A DNA stretch of 64,000 nt from Datisca glomerata (Eukaryota; Streptophyta; Magnoliopsida; Cucurbitales; Datiscaceae): assembly GCA_003255025.1 (NCBI GenBank), contig QANY01002930.1, forward strand, positions 744,339 through 808,338, in the 5' to 3' direction. The notes beneath the pieces were generated by a model, which was given only the letters and a program-made list of their open reading frames with translations, was not told the origin of the DNA and did not search any database. The translations under genes were made by a program, and so were the position numbers. Positions 10,700-21,398 of this stretch are shown here, piece by piece (within the stretch, counting starts at the first letter, position 1; every line of letters begins with the position of its first letter).

Positions 10700-11430
10700 C
10701 TATTGTTAAGATTTTTCTTCCCCGCTATCAAGAACATGGAGATCCTTCTTCTTTATAGAATTAAGTGTCAATACTGTGCAGCATCTGGCCGATGCTTGAT
10801 ACCCCATAATGGACTGTACCCCATCTAGTGACGGATACTTCAAAGTCTGGTAGTAGGTTGATAGAGTAGCTCTCATCTTGTGAATCCACGTTCTTCCCAA
10901 GATTGCATTGTAGGGCGACCGTGCGTCAATGATCACAAAATCAGTGATGTGGTTGAACGAGTCTGCCCGCACCTAGAGTGACCAAATCCTTTCAGAATAC
11001 GTTGTTGTCCCATTGAACCCTATGAGAGGCTGTCTTGGGCCGTGCAGCTTGTGGGTGTGTATTGCCATCTTCACAAGTGTTGAACGATGAAGTATGTTCA
11101 CAACACTTCCATCATCAATCAGTACCCTCAACAGCAAACAGTTTCTAATCTGAATGGTGATCACAAGAGCGTCATTATGCCCATCATGTTTGTTGCTTTC
11201 CTCATAAAAAATAATTGGCATGCTTCCAAATGCTTCCTCTCGATCATTATTTACTCTAAGAGTGCACTTTTTGTAGTAGATTTTTCTTTCCTTTCTGGTT
11301 GCTCCTTCTAGCTCCGTTATGGCGCTGATGGTGTCCACTATTCTCAGTGGCTTTTTTTCCCTAGGGCATTGTTGCTTTTCATCCCTCCTTGGTTGGTCAC
11401 GTCTCAGAACATATTCCTTCAAATGTACCT
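10700..11430 (-). pseudogene. Gypsy aspartic protease region (one stop)
   Basis: Two adjacent same-frame pieces, 11422-10973 and 10972-10706, separated by a single stop codon. The first has LLLRVLIDDGSVVNIL, in which the active-site triad normally D(T/S)G reads DDG. The second has SPYNAILGRTW, the second-half ILGR motif. The protease would cut the Gag-Pol polyprotein. Upstream it is continuous with the gag C-terminus. Confidence 0.8.
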
Positions 11431-11439
11431 AATGAACGA

Positions 11440-12831
11440 GCATCTCAACATAGTCTTTTAGTTGGTAGCAATCTCGTGTTTCATGACTAGCACTCCGATG
11501 AAGGTGGAAATATTTATCTTTATCCCTTGGATTTAACTCTTTGTAATGGGATGAGGCATTTCAACCAAGGTTCATCTTTGATAACTTCAAGAATATTATT
11601 TACTGGGATAGTTTGTGGGGTATAGATTTTTTCCCTAAGGTGAATTCCTTCAGCTAGTCTTGGCCTTTTCTCGAAGTCATCCTCTTTCTCCTCTATCTTC
11701 TTCTTAGAACGTTCGGCTCCCTGCTTTCCCGTTGTCACGCTACCGTCATTCTTGCATTCCATTGATTCCGTTGCTCAATCAATTTTTGAATGCTCTTATT
11801 TTCTTCCTCTAAGGCTATGTACGTCAGTGCTCGGAGGAAGGTTTTTTCCATGGTGAAGGGCTTATTTTTGGATAGATCTTGGAAGAATTGATAGTTAAGA
11901 TCTAGGTCATGCCTGAATGCCAATCTAGCCACACGATCATCATAATTTTTAACCTTGGTCATTTCATCTTTGAAGAGATGTGTATACTCTCGCACTGACT
12001 CTCCTTTCTTAATTGTAACTATCATGAGATGTTATGAGTCTTCCATCATCATTCAATAGGTGGAGTACTGCTCCAGAAAAATAAAAGACATTATAGCAAA
12101 ATTATCAATTGGGCAAGGGGGTAAGAGTGATACCACTTTAACGCATTCCCCTATAAATTGATTTGAAACATTCAGCACATCCGTTCATCCTCATGTTGAT
12201 GAAGAGCCATTACTTGTTTCAAATGTCAAAGGTGGTTAACAGGATCTGACTCCCCTTCGTAACACTTAATTTTGGGGGCTACAATTTTCTTCGGTACCAG
12301 AGTGGAAGATTTCTAGGCATAGTTGGGAGCGAGTTAAAGTTTCTAGATCTGCAACTCCGCCCGCTCCTAGCTTCCTCATCTCGAGCATTTTCCGCTCCAA
12401 CATCCTTTCCATTGCTCGCTCCGTGATTAGCTAGGCGGGCCGGTTCTCATCCGTGATTCCTTTCCCTTTGTCACGCAAAGTGGCTTTAGAATTCTCGTGA
12501 CGGACGTTGTGGCTGGCTACCTGTTTTGGTTGTTGTCGTGTCTGATCCCTTTGCTCTTGGTTCAAGTTTTTTGCTTCACGTTCCCGTGCCACAGTATTAT
12601 GGCTGGCTTACACTCTCGTTTATGTGATTTCCCATTGCAATGTGGCAATCTACCCATGCACGGTCTTTCACACGTTTCGCAGTGCTTCACTATAATGGCT
12701 CTCCATTCCTTGCATCCCATTTAGAATGGTCTGAATCATGTCGTGCATTATTATCGACTGTGCGGGTTGATTCGGGGGATTGACAACGGTATTGGGGCGT
12801 TTCTCGTTTCTTGTGCCCTAGTGTGAGGCAT
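11440..12831 (-). pseudogene. Gypsy gag (broken)
   Basis: A start is proposed at the ATG whose complement lies at 12829-12831 (MPHTRAQE), just inside the PBS. The capsid core is clearest at 12025-11735: KKGESVREYTHLFKDEMTKV and ARLAFRHDL, followed by FLRALTYIALEEENKS. The latter is the spacer region of Tat-type Gag, and this signature recurs at 61.6-61.9 kb. A zinc-knuckle remnant (HLHRSASHETRDC) lies near 11500 with its first Cys lost. Many stops are present, especially between 12100 and 12800. Gag would form the particle that packages element RNA. Confidence 0.78.
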
Positions 12832-12864
12832 CTTTAGTTATCTTCTCGAAAAAAAAAACTCCCA

Positions 12865-12884
12865 GGCTTTCAATGAAAGCACCA
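12865..12884 (-). other. Primer-binding site
   Basis: The minus strand reads TGGTGCTTTCATTGAAAGCC, three bases inside the 5' LTR end at 12888. TGG pairs with the 3' CCA of a tRNA. The identity of that tRNA was not determined. Confidence 0.7.
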
Positions 12885-12887
12885 AAA

Positions 12888-12925
12888 TGTAAAGAAAAAT
12901 TTCCTCACACTCAAAAAATAAGAAT

Positions 12926-12972
<47 letters not shown>

Positions 12973-13331
12973 TCAAGAACAAGTATATAATTACTTGAGT
13001 TTTGTTTTGAATGAGTTGTTTTATAATTGATCTCTATTTATAGGCTCTTGATCAGTTACAAAATTCAGTTAAATCCCTTTAAAATGGAGAAATAAATAGA
13101 ATATTCTTCCTAAATTAAACTTATCATATCATGCTTAATTTATCTAAGCTAATAACTGATCGAGCCTAGTTTATCTTTATCAACAACTACTCAAACCTGA
13201 ACCGTCAGATGAGACAGAAAGGTATCCACAATTCATATGGATTTTCCCCACTTGACTACGGTGACAATCCATTCTTCACACTTTTAATTGATCATGTTTG
13301 TTTACGTGACTTCTCGATTTTTACTTGTTCA
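12888..13331 (-). repeat. 5' LTR of the Tat/Retand-like element
   Basis: Full-length match to 4683-5103 with TG...CA ends. A TATAAATA box lies on the minus strand at 13035-13042. About 20-25 bp extra comes from a (GA)19 tract at 12931-12968. The two LTRs differ by many scattered substitutions and small indels, so insertion was not recent. Confidence 0.88.
12931..12968. repeat. (GA)19 microsatellite inside the 5' LTR
   Basis: Perfect GA repeat. The matching position of the 3' LTR (about 4718-4738) has only an interrupted short GA run, so the expansion arose in this LTR after insertion. Confidence 0.95.
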
Positions 13332-13336
13332 GCTTC
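13332..13336. repeat. Target-site duplication, high side (gcttc)
   Basis: Partner of gctac at 4678-4682, with one mismatch. Confidence 0.72.
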
Positions 13337-14340
13337 CATCACAAAATATCTTCTCATTATTCTCCATGTTTGACTTGTTATTTTCCATATTTGGTTTTGT
13401 AATATATGTTGACGGAGTCAAAGCAGTATCTTTTTTCAACTGTTCCAAATAACTTGCAATCCCAATTTCCTAATTTTTAGAAGATTCCCCACAAATCGGG
13501 AGAGAAGGGTTAACCAAATCTGACGGCGGCAGGGACGCTGGAGCTCCATGACCGACGATTGGGAAGAATTATGGAAACTCCGCTCCCCTTCTGATAATTC
13601 CTCTCTGAGCCGCCTAGATTCAGCACCCGTGTTAACCTTACCTTCATCACGCACTTCAGACCTCTAGGAATGATCCATCCTACGATTTTCGCCTGCACCA
13701 GCACAGAGCTCTTTGCTGTTTTCTGGTTTACATCCTCCAACCGTATCTGCGACCCTTACCAGACATACTCCGTTCTCATGCACGATGAGGGAATGCGTTA
13801 ATATCTAAAGCGAACCCAACATTTTTATCCCCAACTTTAAGAGATCATCCTCTCAAGCAAGGATGAGTGATGTCGATCACAACCTTTACACGTATATAAC
13901 ATTTACGCTCAATGCCCTTCCTGGAAAAACCCTCATCAGCATCCACCACCTTGCCAAGATGCCCACCTATAAGTTCTCCTACCTTACGGTTTCTGCATTC
14001 ATAGCAAAGCACATGGAAGCATAATCTGGGAAAAAGATTTGGATTAAGTCATTCCCCAGTACAATAAAATGAACCATGCCTTCAAGACTTCATTCCCTCG
14101 ATAAAGAGCTTTTCTTACCAATCGGGTTGTATTTCCGCATCAAGAATAGTTTGCTGATTGCACACAGATGACAATTTTCTACACATTCAGAAACAACATC
14201 AACGAGAGTAACCAATTTTCGATCTTGTTCAACTGATAAAGAAAACGCACCTAGGCATTTATGAAAATCATCAATGGAATCACACCCTCAGCTACGCTAA
14301 ACCCTTAATGCTCTCAAAGAAAAACAACCCTAATCTCTCA
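13337..14340 (-). pseudogene. LINE ORF1-like region with DUF4283-type block (broken)
   Basis: Minus-strand translation between about 14100 and 13840 gives a stretch with NDLIQIFFPDYASMCFAMNA, VGILAKVVDADEGFSRKG and YIRVKVVIDI. The spacing agrees with the plant L1 ORF1/DUF4283 family: a 'W..I..LP' block, then 'IG..(V/I)D', then 'R.RV.IDI..PL..G'. In LINEs this protein binds element RNA. Stops are scattered through it and the zinc knuckle that should follow is not recognisable. It is continuous across the gypsy insertion with 4682-4440. Confidence 0.5.
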
Positions 14341-15229
14341 TTAGCTTTTCTCTCTCATTTTAGCTCTTCAACTTTCAGCATTTCAGTTACGGCCTCTTCT
14401 CACCATTACCTATCTTCTTCAATACTTTTTATTCTTCTGTTTAAGAAGGCCGTCGCGGTCCGTCGCGGACTGTAATGGCCCATAACGCGACCGTCGTGGC
14501 CGTAGTCAAATGTACATTTACTTCATAATAGGGAAGGTTACATTATTGCCCAGATTGTTGAAGGAAGAGAATTAGGAGGATGAGACGAATAAAGCTTGTA
14601 GAGTATTGGAGAAACTTCAATCGAAAAAATTGAATATATAAAAGGTAAATTATTTGAAATAAGATCAGCATTCGATAACTCATTCGGAAATAGGATCATC
14701 ATTCAAAAATTGTAATGCAATAATTTTTTATAACTTTCCTTTATACATTTCATCAAACACAAACAAAGTAATTTAAAATTTTCATCATTAAAATATAATA
14801 TTTCTTGTTAATAAATAAAATAATCTTAACTCTAGATATATATTTTCCCATAATTATATACTAATAATCTTATTCTAAAATTTTTTTACGTGCAGTCTTA
14901 TACCAAACCACTCCTATAGCCTGGACACTTGGGGAGAATCAAATCAGGGGTGGTTATTTCACTCAACCCATTCCTTAAATTTCTCACTTATTTTTTTTTA
15001 TCTTAACCAAGTTGCCCCCATCCACTATATATATTATCTCATCTCAAGTGATTGCAATCTTAACCGCTTAAAAGAGTTTTGAATAAGTCAAATTAATTAG
15101 CCAGCTTATCCAATGAGCTCCTCTTATCATACATGTTCTCAAAACAATAATAATAAGAATACAAACTATTCAGAAATAATACGAGATAGCTAGGTTTGGG
15201 CTACTTGACCACATAAATCATCATCTCCT
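14341..15229. other. Noncoding stretch between LINE and copia relic
   Basis: No gene is seen. A GC-rich patch at about 14447-14505 contains repeated 'gtcgcgg' and 'ggccgt' words, unlike the AT-rich surroundings, and may be an end of another element. From 14520 to 15229 the sequence is AT-rich. The copia 3' LTR expected here was not found. Confidence 0.5.
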
Positions 15230-15890
15230 ATTTGGTCAATAGTACAAGTTTATCATTGATCATTTCTGATTCCCATCAACAATAACTATCCTTTGAATAT
15301 TTTGCGGGTATTGGTTTTGTCAATGAATCTGCAATCATATCTTTAGACGAAATATAATTTATGACAATATAATTCTTTTGTAAAATATCAACTACGTAAT
15401 GATATTGACTATCAATCTATTGAGTTTTATAGCCAATTTCATTGCAACTTGATTATCACATTTTATCTCAATATGTTTGGAAATAATCTCTTTTATTTAT
15501 AAATCTTCTACAAACATTTTAATCTAAACAGCTTCAGAAGTAGTAAGATTGCATGCGATATATTCAACTTTCATTGTGCTCTTGTCTATGCAATTTTGTT
15601 TTTGGCTATGCAATTTTATAACCAGATGTAGACTCACCATCATCATTTAAATAACCGACAACTTCTAATATATTATCACTATATTTGATACGTTAATTAT
15701 AATCCTTTGTACCTTGAATGTATCTCAAGATCATTCTAACTGCGGCCCAATTAAGTTCACATGGATATCTTTGAAATCTACTAACCACATTTAATGCAAA
15801 AGTAACATTAGGTCTATATATAGCATTGCATACATAATACTACCTACAACTGTAACACACGATTTATCCATAATTTTAATTTTCTCTTTC
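15230..15890 (-). pseudogene. Copia RNase H region (broken)
   Basis: Minus-strand translation shows ALNVVSRFQRYPCELNWAAV, RYIQGTKDYN, VVGYLNDDGES and finally KDMIADSLTKPIP (15352-15318). These are the ordered landmarks of the copia RT-RNase H C-terminus (..W.A..R.LRYL.GT, G..D.D.A, D..AD.LTK). Stops and frame changes are frequent. It directly continues the RT frame at 15893. Confidence 0.8.
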
Positions 15891-15892
15891 TC

Positions 15893-16395
15893 TTAATTAG
15901 TTGGGCACATACCTTTTAACAACTTTGTATATTTATTATGAGGAGTACTTGTAAGATTTGAAGTTTTGGTATGAAATCTTCTAAGAATTTGTTCAAAATA
16001 ATTCTTTTGAGACAACTGTAAAATTCTTGATTTTCTTTCCCTAATAATATGTATACATAAAACATACGAAGCTTCTCCCATGCCTTTCATCTTAAATTGA
16101 TTTTTCAAGAAAGTCTTGAGATTATTAATTAAATCAATGTCATTAGCAACAATTAATATATCATCTACATATAAAGTTAATGTAATAAAACTACTCTCAC
16201 TTTTTAAATAATATGCTATGATCAAAATCATTAGCTACAAAACCATACATAGTAATAGCATTGTGAAGACTGCAATATAATTGTCTAGAAGATTGTTTGA
16301 GACTATACAATGATTTTTTAAGTTTATATAGTTTATCTTCTTGACCTTTTAATACATACCCTTCAGGTTGTAGAGGTAGAAGACAAATTAAGAGC
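15893..16395 (-). pseudogene. Copia reverse transcriptase, C-terminal two thirds
   Basis: Overlapping frames give QPEGYVLKGQEDKLYKLKKS and SLYSLKQ, then LTLYVDDILIVAND, then LKNQFKMKGMGEASYVLCIH and ILQLSQKNYFEQILRRF. The catalytic YVDD box is intact. One frameshift lies near 16200. The first catalytic block upstream of QPEGY is missing because of a gag-to-RT deletion at about 16395. Confidence 0.88.
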
Positions 16396-16910
16396 AACAA
16401 AAACAGACTCCCAAGAATAAGGTAAACTGTGCAAAATAGTACACACTTGCATACGATCAGGAATCGGGTTTCCAAAAGCCGCGAGTCCTTTTGCAATAAC
16501 AAATAATTTTATTGCATGTTCTGTTACATTTTCATCTTCTTTCATTTGTGTACCATTGAACCTCTCAATCAAAAGTTGAACATAAGATTCAGATGAGGCA
16601 TGATATGCATTAGTAATAGCATCAAACATTGTTCTGACATGGGTATATTCTTCGAATAAGATTTCAACATCTAGTTCCATAAACGGGAGCAAAATGTCCG
16701 TAGTGATTCTATCGTCCTCAATATATTTTCATACATCCGTTTAGAAGCATTTGAATTTTCAGGAGGTGGATTTGGAATACCAATATCAAGAACATACTCG
16801 GCTTTATCTTGGAAAAGAATGTGACAGATACAACACTTCCAAGTTGAGAAATTAATACCATTTAATTTTTCAGTTTTACTAAGTTCTTGGCCAATTGCCC
16901 TATTAGCTAT
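16395..16910 (-). pseudogene. Copia gag (UBN2-type) fused to RT by deletion
   Basis: The N-terminal part (about 16870-16700) has KTEKLNGINFSTWK, the N-Y-x-x-W start common to copia Gag. The main part is an open frame at 16692-16363 with DAITNAYHASS, RFNGTQMKEDENVTEHAIKL and LHSLPYSWESVFVALN, typical of the gag-polypeptide/UBN2 domain. Immediately after VFVALN the sequence passes into RT motifs, so zinc knuckle, protease and integrase are gone. A frame change lies near 16690. Confidence 0.82.
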
Positions 16911-17293
16911 TTGTAAACAATTTTGGTAAGCAAATCGAGTTTAAAAATTCTGACCGTTCGACACTGTGATTATTGTAAACCGAAATTAGTGATACCGTGC
17001 CTGTCTCGCTGCTTCTACCCTCTGATATCTTCAATTAATTTCAATTTTGTCACCTCAAACACTTGCGACATTCAAGGCCATTTACACCAAGAAGCATTGT
17101 TTTAATGACTGCACTTGAAACTTTGGAATTGCCGAAGATATATAGTGTTGGCAATAGATGAAATTGTCCAAGAATGGAGTGTGCTTGTAAGATTGAATTT
17201 TGCTATTTGAACTTGGAATTGAAGTACAAATCATAATTGAAAATTTTGGTCAGATAGCAATGAAGAAAACTGAAAAAATATAAGTAATCTAAG
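16911..17293 (-). other. Probable copia leader sequence
   Basis: Lies upstream (minus sense) of gag and below the repeat island that separates it from the PBS. It contains no gene that I recognise. Confidence 0.35.
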
Positions 17294-17565
17294 GAGCTGA
17301 ATGGTTGCGGCTATCTGCGTGGTAAAATACGTGATAAACTTATTTTCCAACACATTTTCATATTTGTTTCAACTATTCTTACTAGTCATTGTAAAGTTAT
17401 TTAACCTAGTTAATTACACAATCACACATTACTTTTCTTAAAAAATCTACTTCACCAAATAAGTTTCTCAATTTACTTTCTCATCTTACAACACATCTAC
17501 ACATTTTCTAAAATAACTTTTACTTTCTCAAATTTTCATAAAAATACCATTATTTGTTTCAATTC
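17294..17565 (+). mobile_element. MITE-like element, family 1, copy at 17.3 kb
   Basis: Starts near 17294 with a decayed terminus containing 'ctatctgcgtggtaaaat'. It matches, as reverse complement, the end of the copy at 57380-57645, whose terminus reads CGGGCCGTTTGGTTTGAGC. Both continue with AT-rich 'gataaac.tattttc' and 'taaataacttttac' words. No coding capacity; the far end was not defined. Confidence 0.6.
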
Positions 17566-17819
17566 TTTCTACTTGACTTTGATATTTTATTTTTTCAAGA
17601 CTAAAAACTCATAAAAGTGTCATAAAATATCCCGATCTTAGAATTTCATCAGATCTTGTTTTAGTTGTGGTGGAACCAAGCGAGTACTGATATCTAATTT
17701 TGTGATTTTTTCCCATCCTTTCTGGCCCCTGTCCCGAAAGGCACGTCCTGCAAACTCGGCTCGTGAGATTAAAATGTGCACATTAATTAGAATGAATGAT
17801 ATAAAATATTAAGTTTAAA
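17566..17819. other. AT-rich noncoding spacer
   Basis: No gene or repeat boundary recognised. It includes a short GC-richer patch near 17715-17765 that matches nothing else seen in the window. Confidence 0.4.
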
Positions 17820-18496
17820 TTAATGATATATAAACTCTTCGTATATTCATTATATAAAATCTAAATGCTGAAAATACATGTTAATAATGTCAAATATTTT
17901 TTTGAAATTAAAAATTCTCTTTTTCCCTAAAAAATATTATTCATAAACTACCAATGTTTAAAAATATTAAAATTATGAAATTGAAACTCTAACCAAAATA
18001 TTTTGCTCAATCATTTATATTCAACTTTTAGATTGTTCATGTGTCATAACTAAAGTATTTTGCTCGTTCTAGCCAGAGCAGAATGAAATTGATGGTTGGT
18101 ATACATATATACTAAAGAAAAACATACATAACGGGGGAATTGTTATGTATTATTAAATAATTTAATGTATCAATATGAATGAAGATTATTTATATCAAAT
18201 TTATTTTTTTACATATATAAGAGGAAAATTATATGTTATAATTAATTTTGTGATATCAGAGAAAATTTAATCAAACATGACAGGAATTATTAAGACTTTC
18301 TAGCAGTTACCAACGGAGAATCTGTATATAATTTTCCTATGTAATTTTGAATAATTTGTCATTGATATTATTTGTATGGTGTAAGTAAAAAAATTGTTTT
18401 CGTTTTTGGCGTAGTTAGAGAAAAATAGTTGATTTGATTTTCTTGGTGAAGTTAATAAAAGAGTTAATTAATTAATATGTAAAATTATATACATAC

Positions 18497-18536
<40 letters not shown>

Positions 18537-18607
18537 GACATTGTGTGAGTTAGAATCTATAAATAATCATTGACAAGAAATTAAAACTTGATAAAAAATG
18601 AATTATA
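17820..18607 (-). repeat. Non-autonomous repeat family 2, copy 1
   Basis: About 788 bp, directly repeated by copy 2 (18608 onward) and inverted in copy 3. Shared landmarks are 'cattatataaaatcta' near the start, a 'cagagcagaatgaaattg' block, 'atcaaacatgacagg', and 'gtgttagaat.tataaataatcattgaca' near the end. Noncoding. It contains the (TA)15 tract that copy 2 lacks. Orientation is assigned from copy 3, whose terminus is at its low end. Confidence 0.8.
18501..18530. repeat. (TA)15 microsatellite
   Basis: Perfect TA run inside copy 1. The equivalent place in copy 2 (about 19345) has only a few TA units. Confidence 0.95.
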
Positions 18608-19584
18608 AATAATGATAGATAAACTATTCGTATATGCATTATATAAAATCTATATGATGAAAATACATGTTAATGATATCAAATATTTTTTTTGAAATAA
18701 AAAAGTATTTATTTCCCTAAAATAAATATTATTCATAAACTATCAATATTTAAAAAAATATTAAAATTACAAAAATGAGACTATAACATGAATGTTTATC
18801 ACGTCTCATTTTTATGTGGAGAACTAGACTCATTGGATGGAGCCGCAAAGGGGGTAATTTTCTCTCAATCATTTATATTCAGTTTTAGATTGTACTTATG
18901 CCATAAACAAAATATTTTACTCGTTCCAGCCAGAACGAAATGAAATTGATAACCATGATATGCATATCTACTAAAGAAAAATATATGTAATGGGAGAATT
19001 GTTATAGGTTATTAAATATTTTAATGTATTAATATGAATGAATGTTATTTATATCATATTTATTTTTTATATATAAAAGAGGAAAATTTTATGTTATAAT
19101 TAATTCCATGATATCAGAGAAAAATTAATCAAACACGACATGGATTATTAAGATTTTCTACTAGTTACCAACATAAATCTTTATATAATTTTGCTATGTA
19201 ATTTTGAATAATTTGTCATTAAATTTATTTTTATGGTGTAAGTAAAAAAATTGTTTTATTTTTTAGCGTAGTAAGAGAAAATAGTTGATTTGATTTTATT
19301 GGTGGAGTTAATAAAAGAGTTAATTAATTAGTGCGTAGAATTATATATATAAGACATTGTGTGTGTTAGAATTTATAAATAATCATTGACAAAAAATTAA
19401 TATCTGATAAAAAAAGAAATTATAAATAATAAATATTTTTTATTAATTTTATATAATTTATATAACTTTTCCAATAATTTTATCAAACTTTCTCAACAGC
19501 TTTCTACATACCAAACAAGAAACTCATACTTTCCTAATAATTTTTTCACTTAGCCATATGTTATCAAATATGATAATCTTAGAT
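18608..19584 (-). repeat. Non-autonomous repeat family 2, copy 2
   Basis: Same orientation as copy 1 and directly following it. It extends about 155 bp further, into sequence ('taccaaacaag', 'ttagccatatgttatcaaa') that copy 3 shows to be near the element's terminus. The outermost 80-90 bases seen in copy 3 are missing here, where copy 3 begins. Confidence 0.8.
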
Positions 19585-19585
19585 G

Positions 19586-20640
19586 TTGTTTGTTACAAGT
19601 TAAGTAACAATGCGAGAAAAATTAAGTTACTAGGAAAGATTAAGTGGTAAATTTAGATGATAATATATTAAGATTACTATGTTTAGTAACACATTGTTAA
19701 GTGACAAAAGTTATTGAAAAGCATAATTTCAGTGTTTGGTATGTAGGATACTTGAGTAAAGTTATGTGTGAATGTTTGATAAAGTTAATGAGAAAGTTAT
19801 ATAAATTATATTAAAATAATAAAATTATTTATTATTTATAGTTTTTTAATCAACTTTTAATTTATTGTCAATGATTATTTATAGATATCTAATACACATT
19901 ATGTCTTATTATATTTATATATACACATTATTTTACGCACTAATTAATTAACTATTTTATTAATCCATCAATAAATTTAAATCAACTACTTTACTCTTAC
20001 TACGTCAAAAATAAAATTAATTTTCTACTTACACCGTATAAATAAATTCAATGACAAATTGTTCCAAATTACATAATAAAATTGTATACATATTCTCTAT
20101 TAGCAACTACTAAAAATTTTAATAATACACGTCGTGTTTGATTAAATTTTCTCTGTTATAACAAATTAATTATCATACAAGTTTCCTCTTTTATATATGA
20201 AATTAAATCTGATATAAATAACCATTATTTATATTAACACATTAAAATATTTAATAATACATAACAATTTTTCCGTTACATGTACTATTTTGAAGTAGAT
20301 ATATATACAATGGTTATCAATATCCTTCTGTTCCGGCAGGAACGAGCAAAATATTTTAGTTCTGCCACAGAAATAAAACAGAACAGTGATGTAACTTTTT
20401 TTATATTTTGGTTAAATACAATCTAAAACTGAATATAAATGATTGAGTGACCCCTCATTCATGGTTTCATTTCATGGGTCCGGTCTCCACACAAAAAATG
20501 AGACGTGATAAACAATCCAGTTATATTCTCTTTTATAAATTTAATATTTTTTAAATATTAATAGTTTATGAAAAATATTTATTTTAGGGAAGAAAATAAT
20601 TTTAATTTAAAAAAATATTTCATATTATTAACACATGGCG
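19586..20640 (+). repeat. Non-autonomous repeat family 2, copy 3 (inverted)
   Basis: Reverse complement of copy 2 over almost its whole length. Together they form an inverted repeat with arms of about 0.95 kb around 19585. The low end (AGATGTTGTTTGTTACAAG) is the same terminus as at 61062 (minus strand: GCGGCCGTTTGGTACG), so it is a true element end. Noncoding. Confidence 0.8.
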
Positions 20641-21374
20641 TTCCCTTATTGATTGAGAATGAGTTTGACACTTTTACATTTAGCGTAATCAAGTGAAATG
20701 CACGTGGTAATGATTTCTAATGAAATTTTTTATGGTATATCATGGTAAACATTAGGGTACTTGGGGAATTTTAAAAAAAGGGGTATAAAGTGAATTTTCA
20801 TTATAAAACTAAGGCGTGCCGCGTGCGAGTGTCATTTTACCCTAAAATAAATTAGTAACAATGACAAATAAAATAAATTATTAAAATCAACTATTCGTAA
20901 TTTCGAAACATTGCTCCGTAGCCAGGAGTAGAAAGCTCCATTACATCAATGAAGATACAAAAGGAAAAATTCAAAGGGACAACTTGAATCAAAATTCCCA
21001 GATTGAAATTTACAATTACTCACGAGAGGCAATTAACCACAAAAATGGAAGTGAGGAAAAGATTGAGCATTAATTCATGATATACACTTCATTAATTGAT
21101 TACAAACAATGTTTCATAATCTATGTAAAAACAAATTAGCATTTCAGAAAATCAAGCACTCAACCTGGCAAATTTTGTGTACAGAAATACAATTGCTTCA
21201 TTGATTGTCCCACTAATTACATAACCAACGGAAAATAACACATAAAATCTAAATAGATATGTAAGGGAGATTAAAACAAAATAATCTTGCAAAAATGAGT
21301 TAGGGTTTTACGGATCAGATAATTTGTAAGTATCAACTCTAACAATAGACATCTAATAAATATATATAGAATGA
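20641..21374 (-). other. Probable copia leader next to the PBS
   Basis: Noncoding. It includes a small patch at 20740-20860 ('agggtacttgggg' ... 'ttttaccctaaaa') with weakly inverted ends that could be a minor MITE. Otherwise no feature is recognised. Confidence 0.35.
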
Positions 21375-21387
21375 GGATCTAATACCA
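21375..21387 (-). other. Copia primer-binding site
   Basis: The minus strand reads TGGTATTAGATCC, two changes from TGGTATCAGAGCC, the site complementary to initiator Met-tRNA used by most plant copia elements. It lies just below the LTR. Confidence 0.6.
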
Positions 21388-21398
21388 ATTAAAGGAAT

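Larger units (their letters stand above)
4683..13331 (-). mobile_element. Ty3/gypsy retrotransposon, Tat/Retand-like, near full length
   Basis: An 8.65-kb element on the minus strand with 5' LTR 12888-13331, PBS, gag, protease, RT, RNase H, integrase, an antisense additional ORF, a tandem-repeat 3' region, PPT and 3' LTR 4683-5103. Gene order PR-RT-RH-IN is that of Ty3/gypsy. The antisense ORF between integrase and the 3' LTR and the 3' tandem repeats are known hallmarks of Tat-lineage elements such as Retand. It sits in the LINE with a 4/5 target duplication. All genes carry stops or frameshifts, so it is not autonomous now. Confidence 0.88.
1640..14430 (-). mobile_element. L1-type LINE, interrupted by a gypsy element and a CACTA end
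   Basis: Read on the minus strand, LINE pieces lie in the expected order: an ORF1-like region (about 14340-13337, continuing at 4682-4440), an APE-type endonuclease (about 4260-3530), and the linker and N-terminal part of the reverse transcriptase (about 2700-1640). The ORF1 piece reads across the gypsy insertion in one frame once the inserted element is removed. The RT catalytic core, the 3' end and any poly(A) tail are missing, replaced by the LTR-like segment at 1-1645. All parts carry stops and frameshifts, so this is an old, dead copy. Confidence 0.75.

Noticed and set aside
18501..18530. TA tract as an origin or matrix-attachment site
   Set aside because: A simple microsatellite absent from the sister repeat copy; nothing else supports a functional role.
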